64,000 nucleotides of DNA from Synechococcus sp. SynAce01 (GTDB lineage: Bacteria > Cyanobacteriota > Cyanobacteriia > PCC-6307 > Cyanobiaceae). Below, one piece after another: positions 5,452 through 14,415 of this stretch. Positions within the stretch are counted from its first letter, which is position 1. Every line of letters begins with the position of its first letter. The stretch spans positions 1,240,001 through 1,304,000 of the forward strand of contig NZ_CP018091.1 in assembly GCF_001885215.1 (NCBI RefSeq). Reading direction: 5' to 3'. The translations under genes were made by a program, and so were the position numbers. Below the pieces are notes generated by a model. The model was not told where the DNA came from, did no database searches, and was given only the letters and a program-made list of their open reading frames with translations.

Positions 5452-6579
5452 TTGTCGCTCCGCTGTGCCTTGACCCCTTGCCTGCCTGACGGTCCCCAGG
5501 CCCGGCCCGAGGTGGAGAGCCTGCAGTCATACAGCGCTCCGCTGGAAGGGCGGCGCGGTTTGCTGCGGCTCGATTTCAACGAAAACACCATCGGCCCCAG
5601 TCCGCAGGTGGTGGCGGCGATCCGCGCCATCCCGGCCGATCACTACGCCATCTACCCCGAATACGACGGCCTGCGTGAAGCGGTGCTGGCCAACCTGGGA
5701 TTGCCGGCCCTCAGCCCTGGCCACATCGGCCTGTTCAACGGCGTCGATGCGGCGATCCATGCTCTCTTTCATGCCTTCGGAGCTGCGGGCAACGTTCTGC
5801 TCACCACCAGCCCCACCTTCGGCTACTACAGCCCCTGCGCCCAGATGCAGGGCATGGCGATCGAGGCGATCCCGTACCTGGGAGCGGATTTCAGCTTCCC
5901 CCTGGGGGCGATCCGCACCGCCCTGTTCAAGCGGCCCAGCCCGCGCCTGTTGCTGCTCTGCAATCCCAACAACCCCACCGGCACTCGCCTGGCTCCCGAG
6001 TTGATCCTGGAGCTGGCTGCTGCCGCACCGGCCACGCTGGTGGTGGTGGATGAGCTCTATGAGGCCTTCACCGGCGACAGCGTGCTGCCCAGCGCCGACT
6101 TCAGCGCCACACCCAACCTGCTGGTGCTGCGCTCCCTGGCCAAAACGGCCGGCTTGGCCGGGTTGCGTATCGGTTTTGCGATCGGAGCGAAGGCGGTGGT
6201 GGATCGCCTCAGCCGTGTCACCGGCCCCTACGACATCAACAGCTTTGCGGTCACGGCCTCCCGGGCGGCTTTGGCGGATCAGGCCTTCACCGATGCCTAC
6301 GTGGCCGAGGTGTTGCGCTCCCGTAGTTGGCTGCTGGAGCAGCTGCGGGGCGGGGCCGTGCGTCACCACGCCGCCGGTGGCAACTACCTGCTGATCTGGC
6401 CCAGCCGTCCCGTGCAGGCGGTGGAGGCGGAACTGCGCGCGACAGGCATTCTGGTGCGCTCAATGGCCGGCAAGCCCCTGATCGATGGCTCCTTGCGCGT
6501 CAGCATCGGCACCAAGGAGCAGATGGAGCATTTCTGGACGGCCTACCGCGAAATTGAGAACCTAGGTTCTCTCGCTTGA
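5452..6579 (+). CDS. hisC: Histidinol-phosphate aminotransferase-like PLP enzyme
   Basis: A 375-residue fold-type I aminotransferase. It shows RLDFNENTIGPSP near residue 39, NPNNPTG at 171-177, DELYEAF from residue 200, and the PLP-binding lysine at 231 in SLAKTAGLAGLRIGF. HisC converts imidazole-acetol phosphate and glutamate to histidinol phosphate; related enzymes act on other amino acids, so the exact substrate is less certain than the fold. The start is unclear: ATG 5452 or GTG 5512, the latter just before the conserved LQSYSAPLEGRRG. The 5' end abuts and partly overlaps the integrase remnant on the other strand, so a rearrangement joined them here. The last codons contain a 16-base perfect palindrome. 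Confidence 0.85.
   Translation: MSLRCALTPCLPDGPQARPEVESLQSYSAPLEGRRGLLRLDFNENTIGPSPQVVAAIRAIPADHYAIYPEYDGLREAVLANLGLPALSPGHIGLFNGVDAAIHALFHAFGAAGNVLLTTSPTFGYYSPCAQMQGMAIEAIPYLGADFSFPLGAIRTALFKRPSPRLLLLCNPNNPTGTRLAPELILELAAAAPATLVVVDELYEAFTGDSVLPSADFSATPNLLVLRSLAKTAGLAGLRIGFAIGAKAVVDRLSRVTGPYDINSFAVTASRAALADQAFTDAYVAEVLRSRSWLLEQLRGGAVRHHAAGGNYLLIWPSRPVQAVEAELRATGILVRSMAGKPLIDGSLRVSIGTKEQMEHFWTAYREIENLGSLA
6556..6571. repeat. 16-base perfect palindrome at the 3' end of hisC
   Basis: GAGAACCTAGGTTCTC reads identically on both strands and encodes part of the C-terminal ENLGSLA tail of HisC. It shares the GAGAACC/GGTTCTC word with the palindromes at 4655 and 4779. Confidence 0.75.
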
Positions 6580-6827
6580 AACAGCTTATCGGTCAGCTGT
6601 CATCACAACATGAGCTATCTGGACTGGGCCATTCGTCAATTCCAAAGCAGAGAAAGTTAAGAACTTGAACAGACAGAAAGTGGACGCATGGGTTGAAAGG
6701 TTCAGTTCAGCCCGGCGGTCAGCCTTCTATTGGGTTATGGGGTGATCGCTTCATCTGTTTCATCTACCGAATCCACTAGCCTGATTCGATCAACTGGTCT
6801 TCGGATTTAGGATTTGATGGTATCTGC

Positions 6828-7844
6828 ATGAAAAGCATTGGCCTGGCCTTGGGCAGCGGTGGTGCCAGGGGCTGGGCACACATTGGCGTCCTGCGTGCTC
6901 TTGAGGAAGCAGAGATCAGGATTGATTGCATCTCCGGTGCCAGCATTGGCGCACTCGTTGGCGCCATCTATTGCGCTGGTGAACTGGATGATCTCGAAGA
7001 CTTCATCAGAGACCTGAGTTGGAAAGACATGCTGTCCTACTTCGACCTGGTGTTTCCCAGTTCTGGCCTGCTGGATGGCAACAAGATCTACGACCTGCTT
7101 TCAGAACACATCCAGGGGATGAGGATTGAGGAATCAGAGATCAAGTTCTGTTGTGTCGCCACCGATCTGATCAAAGGAGAGGAAATGCATCTCAGCTCAG
7201 GTTCAATGGTGGAAGCCGTGCGAGCCAGCATCTCTGTACCAGGTATCTTTACGCCCTTCTGCCATGGCGATCTGTTCTTAGGGGATGGCGGTATTGTCAA
7301 TCCAGTGCCGGTAGACGTAGCCAAGGCCATGGGAGCTGATCTGATCATCGCCGTGAATCTCAACTGCGCTGACAGCACCAAAATTGGAGCAGAAGCCACC
7401 AAAATCGAGATCACTGGCGGTGCAGAGCAATCGGACAATCCACAAGAGAAGGATCACAAGGAGAGTCAGTCCCAACGGGAAAGCAGTGAGGCCTCAAAAC
7501 TGCGCAAGCAGTCATTTCTGAAGAATCTCAGTGATCGCTACTCAGACCTGGAGGACAAACTCCATTACAAGGTAGAAAACTGGTTGGCCAACGAAAATCC
7601 ATGCCCAAACATTTTCGAAGTAATCGGCACATCGCTCAATGTGATGGAGCAGCAAGTGACCCGTAGCCGCCTAGAAGCGCACGCTCCTGATCTTCTTGTT
7701 GAACCGAAACTCACTGACTACGCCATTTTTGACTTTCACGAAGCCGATGCGATCATCCGCAAAGGCTATGCCGCCATGAAGGAACAGCTGCCAGCTCTCG
7801 AGAAGCTGCTTCAAGAAGAATCAGCCGAAGGGAAGAGTCAATAA
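6828..7844 (+). CDS. Patatin-like phospholipase (RssA family)
   Basis: A 338-residue cytoplasmic patatin-family hydrolase. The oxyanion-hole motif GSGGARG is at residues 9-15, the nucleophile elbow GASIG at 37-41 (Ser39), and the catalytic aspartate in LGDGG at 151-155. Together these form the Ser-Asp dyad of patatins, which hydrolyse acyl esters of lipids. A charged insert rich in Glu, Ser and Lys (about residues 195-230) separates the catalytic core from a C-terminal helical part. No signal peptide is present. It stands alone, with about 250 bases of upstream sequence, and its end overlaps by seven bases the convergent small gene on the other strand. Confidence 0.9.
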   Translation: MKSIGLALGSGGARGWAHIGVLRALEEAEIRIDCISGASIGALVGAIYCAGELDDLEDFIRDLSWKDMLSYFDLVFPSSGLLDGNKIYDLLSEHIQGMRIEESEIKFCCVATDLIKGEEMHLSSGSMVEAVRASISVPGIFTPFCHGDLFLGDGGIVNPVPVDVAKAMGADLIIAVNLNCADSTKIGAEATKIEITGGAEQSDNPQEKDHKESQSQRESSEASKLRKQSFLKNLSDRYSDLEDKLHYKVENWLANENPCPNIFEVIGTSLNVMEQQVTRSRLEAHAPDLLVEPKLTDYAIFDFHEADAIIRKGYAAMKEQLPALEKLLQEESAEGKSQ

Positions 7845-8146
7845 TCAATTCGGATGAGTTGGTCCAGACGGAAGCCATCTTTGCCTGGGGGTCTTAGATT
7901 CATTTGTTGATTCAGCCTCATGCCCTCTGCTTCAACGTCATACCCAGTGCTTAGGGGATCACAACCTTGTGACGCGAGGATTTCGCGCTGCTGCCGAACC
8001 GTTGCATCCATAGATTCTGTCGGGCTACGACTGCCCAGTTGCGTCAAGAGCTGCTGCGAAAGCTGCATACACTCCTGAGTTTGTGCCACAATCGGCGGGA
8101 CGAAACCTGGCAAAAGCAGGCTGAAAAGGAAGACAACAATCTTCAT
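7838..8146 (-). CDS. Small secreted protein, unknown
   Basis: I start this at ATG 8146 (MKIVVFLFSLLLPGFVPP) because that gives a clean signal peptide with a probable cleavage near IVAQ; an ATG at 8170 would add eight hydrophilic residues. The mature protein is about 80 residues, with two cysteines (ECMQLS and QGCDP) that could form a disulfide, and a C-terminal tail LRPPGKDGFRLDQLIRIDY. No known domain is recognised. Its 3' end overlaps the end of the convergent patatin gene by seven bases. Confidence 0.6.
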   Translation of the reverse strand: MKIVVFLFSLLLPGFVPPIVAQTQECMQLSQQLLTQLGSRSPTESMDATVRQQREILASQGCDPLSTGYDVEAEGMRLNQQMNLRPPGKDGFRLDQLIRIDY

Positions 8147-8281
8147 CAGGGCGTGGCTGAGACCATCCATTCAAGCTCCAGTCTGCCACCTATACCAATC
8201 ACATGGAGAAACAAAAAAGAAGCTTACCTGTAGCACCGAAGCTTTGTGCTGCTACGTAAATACGGCCAAGTACTAGTGCAA

Positions 8282-8680
8282 TCACTGAATAACGTCGCGC
8301 TTGGCAACCAGAAAGAAAGCTATGGCGAGAAGAAGAAAAACAAGAAAGACGAGTTTTGTATAGCCCACCACTGCACCAGCAAACCCGCTAAATCCAAACA
8401 GTGCAGCAGCAAGAGCAATGATTAAGCAAGTACCTGCGGTTTTACGCATGGAAGCCTTGCTGATCAGTTGATTTTTTAGAGAATCAGGTGGGCTGGCTCT
8501 CTTCGATAGGGTGCTGCAGTCAGCAAGGGTGCTGGGATTGTCGGCCGAGTCCTGAAAACATTTTTCACGCTGCTCAAGCCCATCTTCAACATTGTTCTGC
8601 TTGGACCGTTCATCCACAGTGCCAAGAGCTTCAGGTGTAACCGTGGGCATCGCTTGCAGATTATTGGAATTCGTGTTCAT
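8282..8680 (-). CDS. Membrane protein with a C-terminal DUF1328-like domain
   Basis: A 132-residue protein. Residues 1-75 are hydrophilic and low-complexity. Residues 77-128 form two membrane helices with the pattern CLIIALAAALFGFSGFAGAV then LVFLVFLLLAIAFFLVA, resembling the short DUF1328/YtjA-type stress membrane proteins, which are usually only about 50 residues. The long N-terminal extension is unusual for the family. An alternative is that the native protein starts at the internal Met near residue 77 (MRKTAGTCLI), but the upstream frame is open and starts well. Function unknown; DUF1328 proteins are often stress-induced. Confidence 0.6.
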   Translation of the reverse strand: MNTNSNNLQAMPTVTPEALGTVDERSKQNNVEDGLEQREKCFQDSADNPSTLADCSTLSKRASPPDSLKNQLISKASMRKTAGTCLIIALAAALFGFSGFAGAVVGYTKLVFLVFLLLAIAFFLVAKRDVIQ

Positions 8681-9397
8681 GGTGTTGTCCTTGGGTTGTT
8701 ATGAGCAAATGGTTGTTATCCACTGATGCCAAGCCAATGATCGAGGGGCTTCAGAAGTGCTAACGATCCACATCAATTCAATGTGGCGATGACTGTGGTG
8801 CATCTGCCTTTCATGCCGATGAATCGTTTGTACCTACCCATTTCCAGGCCAGCAAAGGCTTGCAGCACAGCCGAATTGACTCAAGATTTCAAGGCCTGAT
8901 CGTTTCCTTGAAGACCTGCTGCCCAAATTGTCGAGAGCCCGAAGCCAAGGGAGACAGGATCAGGATGTAGCGGAAAAACGTTTCCAACTCTGGGGCAATA
9001 TAAACCTGCATTTAGACTTACGAATAGCCCACAGGAACTCTTGCTAAAGCCAGTTTAACACATGGTTCTCATTCACCAACGTCCCAGCCATATCAGCAAA
9101 AGCGAGCTGTTTGGCAGGACAATCTGAGAATAACCGATAGATTCAAGGTTGTCAGCGGGAGAATGATCCCGCGTCCAGGGGGCAGACCTCCGCAGCCTCT
9201 GAGTTGTTTTGGAGCCATTCGGACCTCCGTAAAACGACTTGTTCTCCACGCAAAAGTCCAAGGTAGCCCATTCAACCTTTTCTGCATAGAGATTACAGAC
9301 CGACAATGCAGATTTATACTAGGTTTCCCGAGAGAAGACTGACAGATATCAGCTAATATAGCAAAGGCTAGTCCATTCAAGTATTTCAGAGCTTTTT
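8681..9397. other. Gene-free stretch of about 717 bases
   Basis: I see no convincing gene, RNA or repeat here. Two overlapping minus-strand frames (about 9073-9380) have no recognisable protein and shift into each other. The region is lower in GC than the core genome and lies upstream of an mscS-type gene, so it may hold that promoter or the debris of a lost gene. Confidence 0.5.
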
Positions 9398-10477
9398 ATG
9401 ACCGGATGGATTTTGTATCTAATCACAGCGATTGGCAAGGTGTTTATTGCCTCTGCAGTGGTATTCATAACTTCGAAGCTATTAGCAAGTTGGGCGAGAC
9501 GGCTTACTAGAAGAACAACATCAGACCTCGATGATCGCTTGGCACAGTCTATTCTGAAGACTGCAGCCCCCATCGGCTACTTACTTGCCTTGTGGTGGGG
9601 GTGGAACTCTTTCGTTGGCGATTCAGACTTGGTGGCTATTGAAAGCATGGTCACGCGGATAGCGGAAGCCACTATATTGTTATTAATCACCATTCTGCTC
9701 GTCAGAATGGTCAACCGCATAGCCATTCTGGTTCTCGATAAGTCACTTCGGCGCGCGGGGAAGCAAGAACAGCTAGCCGTACTACACAGCTTCGAACCAA
9801 TGATTCGAACTGTTGTCTTTATCCTAGGGATTCTGGTATTCCTGCAAACGCAAGGAGTACAAATGGGAGTCATCTATGCATCACTGGCAGGCGCTGGCAT
9901 CGGGGTTGGCTTGGCCTTAAAAGGTCCAATTTCCAATTTCTTGAACTACTTAACGATTTTGCTGGATGAACCGTTCAAGATCGGCCACTTCATCCGATTT
10001 GCCGGAATGCTTGGAACAGTCGAGAGTGTCGGCATGCGCTCCACACACGTCCGCAGCCTCAGTGGTGAGCTCATCGTGATCAGCAATGAGGAATTGCTAA
10101 GTAATATCATTCAGAATTATGGTGACCTACCAAAACGTCGCATTGCCACCACAATTGGGGTTGAATACAAAACACCTTTGAAAACCATCAAACAAATTCC
10201 AGAATTGGTTGCAGCTGTTATTCGCAGAAATAGGCCCGCAGAGTTTGACCGCTGTCACTTCACCCGTTTTGCAGACAGCTCACTGGAGTTCGAATTCGTA
10301 TACTTTGTTCCCGATGCCGATATCGTACTTTATCTTGATTTACAACAAGATATCAACCATGGTTTGATGGAGGAATTCCAAGACAAGAATATAAGCTTTG
10401 CCTATCCCAGTCAAACGCTTTATCTTGAATCAGCCCTAGGAGAAGCAAAAAGCAAGTTAGAGGTAGCCGTCAACTGA
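9398..10477 (+). CDS. MscS-family mechanosensitive channel (first of two)
   Basis: A 359-residue membrane protein. Hydrophobic helices occur near residues 5-30, 55-75, 85-108 and 130-155, followed by the pore-lining, glycine/alanine-rich helix GVIYASLAGAGIGVGLALKGPISNF and then the MscS beta domain with PFKIGHFIRFAGMLGTVESVGMRSTHV. The soluble C-terminal alpha/beta domain follows (from about residue 250). Such channels in the inner membrane open under tension to release solutes on hypo-osmotic shock. The next gene, 49 bases downstream, is a second MscS homologue, so the two are probably co-transcribed. The upstream 700 bases contain no gene. Confidence 0.9.
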   Translation: MTGWILYLITAIGKVFIASAVVFITSKLLASWARRLTRRTTSDLDDRLAQSILKTAAPIGYLLALWWGWNSFVGDSDLVAIESMVTRIAEATILLLITILLVRMVNRIAILVLDKSLRRAGKQEQLAVLHSFEPMIRTVVFILGILVFLQTQGVQMGVIYASLAGAGIGVGLALKGPISNFLNYLTILLDEPFKIGHFIRFAGMLGTVESVGMRSTHVRSLSGELIVISNEELLSNIIQNYGDLPKRRIATTIGVEYKTPLKTIKQIPELVAAVIRRNRPAEFDRCHFTRFADSSLEFEFVYFVPDADIVLYLDLQQDINHGLMEEFQDKNISFAYPSQTLYLESALGEAKSKLEVAVN

Positions 10478-10526
10478 TAAGAGTTCTGTTTTCATTGGCC
10501 AACTCCCATACGTAACTTTAGGACCA

Positions 10527-11387
10527 ATGAATCAGCTGTTGACAAGCCTAGATGAGCTCCTTGGTACGCGCCAAATGGCAGAGAATGTGCTGAACTGGAT
10601 CCCGAATGCGGCGTCAGCAGCCGGGATTCTTTTCGCTTACTGGGTGGTTTGGGGCCTGGTGCGGCGCAGTGTTAAATATGCAGCCCTACGCGCTAATCTT
10701 GATCGAACAGCCTTAGATTTTCTTCTCACAATCCTGAAATACGCCATTCTCAGTCTTGGCGTTGTCATGGCGCTGGGCAGGCTTGGCATCAACACCACAT
10801 CGCTGCTGGCCAGCATTGGCATTGCTGGTATTACCGTAGGTTTTGCAGCGAAGGATGTGATTTCGAATATGATATCTGGACTCTTTATCTTCTGGGATCG
10901 ACCGTTTGTGCTTGGAGATCTCGTTGAAGTTGGAGGGCATTATGGCCGCGTTGAAAGCATCACGATGCGATCAACGCGCGTTGTGACACCAGACGGCAAG
11001 ATGCTTGCAGTTCCTAATTCAGTGGTGATCAATACAACCGTTGCTTCCTATACCAATTTCCCTCACCTCCGCATTGATATTCCGTTTGCCGTGGCAGTTC
11101 AGGAAAATCTGGGCAGGGTTCGCTCCATCCTGCTATCGATGTGCCATCAGAATATTTCGCTTCTTGATGAACCCGCGCCTGCAGTTATCGTCACTGACCT
11201 CAATGATTACAACGTTGGCATGCAGCTCCAGGTATGGCTTGATGATGAAGAGCAGCATATCGTTGTGAGACAGCAGCTCTATGAACAAGTTTTTGAAGCC
11301 CTGCGCAAGGCTGGTGTCGACATGCCATTCCAAACTCTCTCGCTCACGTCAGTAGAGATTGAGCGCCCAACAACAATGCAAGATTAG
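10527..11387 (+). CDS. MscS-family mechanosensitive channel (second of two)
   Basis: A 286-residue protein closer to the minimal MscS of E. coli (about 286 residues). Three membrane helices lie near 30-50, 65-88 and 90-118. The pore helix is SIGIAGITVGFAAKDVISNM, followed by the signature LFIFWDRPFVLGDLVEVGGH and TPDGKMLAVPNS. The C-terminal cytoplasmic domain runs from about residue 180 to the end. It follows the longer MscS gene with 49 bases between, and a DUF2254 membrane protein lies 102 bases downstream. Two different channel sizes side by side may give a graded osmotic response; that is inference. Confidence 0.92.
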   Translation: MNQLLTSLDELLGTRQMAENVLNWIPNAASAAGILFAYWVVWGLVRRSVKYAALRANLDRTALDFLLTILKYAILSLGVVMALGRLGINTTSLLASIGIAGITVGFAAKDVISNMISGLFIFWDRPFVLGDLVEVGGHYGRVESITMRSTRVVTPDGKMLAVPNSVVINTTVASYTNFPHLRIDIPFAVAVQENLGRVRSILLSMCHQNISLLDEPAPAVIVTDLNDYNVGMQLQVWLDDEEQHIVVRQQLYEQVFEALRKAGVDMPFQTLSLTSVEIERPTTMQD

Positions 11388-11489
11388 ATGAAGCCTCAGC
11401 CATATTATGCCAATGAATGCCTATTTAGCGGCTACCCTGAATAAACCGTACATCCACAAGGCGGTGCATTCTTGCTCCGCCCATTCCCA

Positions 11490-12836
11490 ATGCCACCCAG
11501 CCTCTTTGCTCCCGGCCTGAGGGATCGTCTCCAGTTCAACCTCAACCGTCTGCGCGAGAAGATTTGGTTTCGGCCACTACTGCTCTGCCTGGTGTCGTTG
11601 ATCGGGGTCGGCATGGCCCATCTCGCCGATGATCTGCTTCCGATGGCCCCGCTCCCTGATGTCTCGAGCGACACGCTGGAGACCTTGCTGCGAATTATCA
11701 CCTCCAGCATGCTGGTCATTGCGGTGTTTGCCGCCGGTTCCATGTTGACCGCTTACTCCTCGGCCGCTTCCGTCGCCACGCCCCGCGCCTTCACCCTGGT
11801 GGTCGCTGACGACATTTCCCAATACGCCCTCTCCACCTTCATCGGGGCCTTCATCTTCGGGATCGTCGGCTTGATCGCCTTGATGAATGGCTTTTATGGC
11901 CGCAGCGGTCGATTTGCCTTATTTCTAATCACCGTAACGGTGTTCACCATCGTGGTCCTCAGCTTCGTCACCTGGGTTGACCGTATCGCCAGGCTGGGTA
12001 GGGTGACGAACACGATCGACCGGGTTGAAAAAGCAGCGACCAGTTCCTTGATGGAGCATGGCAGGTCGCCCACCCTGCGCGCTCGCTCAGCCGCCAACGA
12101 TGCATTCAAAAACCCAGATTCCTCGTGGGACTTGGTGATCCGCGCCCAGGAGGTGGGTTATCTCCAGAGGATCAATCTCGCTGAGCTGCAGCAGGCATCG
12201 GAATCACTCGATCTGGAGGTAGTCATCGAGATCTTGCCGGGTGCTTTCGTGACACCCCAACGGATCTTGGCCCGGGCCATCAGTTCCAAGCCGATCGAGT
12301 CAGGCGCTGCCGAGCGCCTGGCCATGTCGTTCCGAGTCGGCAATCGACGCACCTTTGATGACGACCCCCGTTTCGGCTTGTTGGTGCTCTCGGAAATTGC
12401 CAGCAGGGCCCTCTCCCCTGCCGTGAATGACCCCGGAACAGCCATCTACATCATTGGTACCTTCGTGCGTCTGTTCACCAAGTGGGTTGATGGCTCCTGC
12501 CAGCGACCAGACGACGCAGATGAGCCGCCACGTTTCGATCGGCTCTGGATGCAGGAGCTGGCCCTGGAGGATCTGTTCGATGATGCTTTTCAGGCCATCG
12601 GCCGCGACGGTGCCTCCACCTTGGAGGTTGGCCTCAGGATTCAGAAGGGTCTCTCCTTGATCAGTGCGTTGCCGAAATCCGGAATCCGTGAAGCCGCCAG
12701 AGCTCAGGCCACCCTGGCGTTGCATCATGGTGAGAAAGCCCTACGGCTGGCTCAGGACGTGGCGCGGCTGCGCAAGGCTGCCGGTTGGGTGCTCCACCCA
12801 GAGCATCTTGGCGATGAGATCACTCTCGGTAGATGA
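11490..12836 (+). CDS. DUF2254-family membrane protein
   Basis: A 448-residue predicted membrane protein. I start at ATG 11490 (MPPSLFAPGLRDRLQFNLNRLREKIWFRP); an in-frame TTG lies 18 bases upstream. Four membrane helices occupy about residues 30-52, 75-95, 112-140 and 148-170, followed by a soluble domain of about 270 residues containing RRTFDDDPRFGLLVLSEIASRALSPAVNDPGTA, the block I associate with DUF2254. Biochemical function is unknown. It follows two MscS genes on the same strand, which suggests an envelope or osmotic context only by neighbourhood. Confidence 0.85.
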   Translation: MPPSLFAPGLRDRLQFNLNRLREKIWFRPLLLCLVSLIGVGMAHLADDLLPMAPLPDVSSDTLETLLRIITSSMLVIAVFAAGSMLTAYSSAASVATPRAFTLVVADDISQYALSTFIGAFIFGIVGLIALMNGFYGRSGRFALFLITVTVFTIVVLSFVTWVDRIARLGRVTNTIDRVEKAATSSLMEHGRSPTLRARSAANDAFKNPDSSWDLVIRAQEVGYLQRINLAELQQASESLDLEVVIEILPGAFVTPQRILARAISSKPIESGAAERLAMSFRVGNRRTFDDDPRFGLLVLSEIASRALSPAVNDPGTAIYIIGTFVRLFTKWVDGSCQRPDDADEPPRFDRLWMQELALEDLFDDAFQAIGRDGASTLEVGLRIQKGLSLISALPKSGIREAARAQATLALHHGEKALRLAQDVARLRKAAGWVLHPEHLGDEITLGR

Positions 12837-12848
12837 GTGTTCACTCCC

Positions 12849-14222
12849 TCAACCAGAGTGTCGTCGAACAGAGCCCCAAGCACCCATCGAACCAAGATAA
12901 ACATCGAGTTGCTTGAAGCCTCTGCTCGCAAGCCATCCAGCTGCCACCGTCGCACGCGAACCGCTGGCACACATGAGCGTATAACTCATGTCCTTATCTA
13001 GATCTTTCCACTGTTCGTTGAGATGCCCAACATAGATATGCCAAGATCCCTCAATAGCCGCCAAAGTACGTTCGTCCTGATCACGCACATCAAGCAGGAT
13101 CCAACCACTTGGAACGTCTTTTAGGCGCCGCTCAATTTCGTGGGTTCCTATCATGGGAATTGACAGCATCTCTTCACCGCTCGCCGCTGCAGAAACAACA
13201 CCGACATAACCTCCAATGATATTGTCGAGAGAGATACGCAGCAGTTGCTCACTAGCTGACTTCAATTCGCTCTCATCTGACGCAATGAGCACAATTCTCT
13301 GGCCTTCACTGATGAACCAACCAGCGAAGGCCGAAATCATATTGACTGGAAGGCTCATGGCTCCCTGTAAGTGACCGGCCGCATAAGCCATTGGCTCACG
13401 CACATCGACGAGATGGTCAGCCTTGCAATCGTTTAACTCGTTAAGCGAGAGGATGCGCGGACACGAGACACGAGGGACAGCCGTTCCACCTTCGAGATTA
13501 AGGCGCTCCATCAGCCTAAAATAAGGTGGTTGATAATGATTTTCTGCTACTTTCACACGAATAAACTCGCCTCTGCTGTCAATCTGCAAACGGGGATTAT
13601 TGCGACGTTCGTGACCAATGCTGGAGAATTCACGAGCTGCCATGCTTGAGCCACAAACGGAGCCTGAGCCGTGGGCGGGATAGATGATTGCCTGATCACC
13701 AAGCAAAGCAATTTTACGAAGGGAATCGAATAGAAGACCAGCTACTTCCTCTTTGCGGTCGGGATAAAAATCGGTGCGCCCAACATCACCGACAAACAGT
13801 GCATCACCAGTAAACACGCCCACGGCCCCATCTGGATACTCGGTGTCATAAAGGACATAGGCAATATGGTCGTCGGTATGACCTGGTGTTTCCAGTACTT
13901 CAATGAGCAGCTGTCCGAGTTCGAAGCGTTCACCATCTTGCACATAATCGGCATAAACCACCTCTCCTGCTGGATTGGGACCATGCAAGACCCGGGCACC
14001 CGTCATCGCGGCGAGAATTGGCGCACCAGATACGAGGTCTTCATTCCGATGTGTTTCAAATATATACACAATTTCAAGCCCTGAAGCACGAGCTACTTCA
14101 ATATAAACTTCACAATCCCTACGTGGATCAACAACCGCCGCCTTACCAGCTGAACCAAGGACATAGGAAAGGTGTGATAGACCTGGCGTTTTGACTGTTT
14201 GGAGCAGCATCGTTGAACCCAT
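12849..14222 (-). CDS. MBL-fold hydrolase fused to two rhodanese domains (persulfide dioxygenase-like)
   Basis: A 457-residue protein. Residues 1-240 form a metallo-beta-lactamase fold of the ETHE1/glyoxalase II type; residues 255-345 and 360-457 are rhodanese domains. The usual metal motif HxHxDH is replaced by H58-R-N-E-D62-L, while H115 (TPGHTDDH), D140 (FTGDALFVGD) and the later PAHGSG histidine are kept. The second rhodanese has an active-site cysteine loop, LMCASGSRA; the first has no cysteine at that place (IVLIASDESE). This layout resembles sulfur-handling proteins such as CstB, suggesting persulfide or thiosulfate chemistry, but the altered metal site makes the reaction uncertain. 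It is separated by 12 bases from the convergent DUF2254 gene. Confidence 0.82.
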   Translation of the reverse strand: MGSTMLLQTVKTPGLSHLSYVLGSAGKAAVVDPRRDCEVYIEVARASGLEIVYIFETHRNEDLVSGAPILAAMTGARVLHGPNPAGEVVYADYVQDGERFELGQLLIEVLETPGHTDDHIAYVLYDTEYPDGAVGVFTGDALFVGDVGRTDFYPDRKEEVAGLLFDSLRKIALLGDQAIIYPAHGSGSVCGSSMAAREFSSIGHERRNNPRLQIDSRGEFIRVKVAENHYQPPYFRLMERLNLEGGTAVPRVSCPRILSLNELNDCKADHLVDVREPMAYAAGHLQGAMSLPVNMISAFAGWFISEGQRIVLIASDESELKSASEQLLRISLDNIIGGYVGVVSAAASGEEMLSIPMIGTHEIERRLKDVPSGWILLDVRDQDERTLAAIEGSWHIYVGHLNEQWKDLDKDMSYTLMCASGSRATVAAGWLASRGFKQLDVYLGSMGAWGSVRRHSG

Positions 14223-14415
14223 TATTTTTACTGAGAGACATTAGAATTGCAAACACCTTATCGCTAGAGTGCCTTTACAATTGGGAGATCATCAGCGAGA
14301 TTACTTCGACTTTTAGTTTCATGTTACAGGCCACAGAATTGCCCAACCTTTGGATTCACCATCCTGGCCTGCGAACCCAGAAAGCCTGGCTCTCGAAGGT
14401 CAGAAATCAACGGTC

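Noticed and set aside
5527-6369. Long minus-strand open frame opposite hisC
   Set aside because: It lies antisense to a clear aminotransferase and its translation is Gln/Gly/His-rich without domains, as expected for a GC-rich shadow frame.
4779-6562. An insertion-sequence-like element bounded by GGTTCTC / GAGAACC
   Set aside because: Only seven bases match between the ends, no target-site duplication is visible, and the enclosed genes are not a transposase.
9073-9380. Two overlapping minus-strand frames in the empty region before the first mscS gene
   Set aside because: They shift into each other, resemble no transposase or other family I know, and have no ribosome-binding site.
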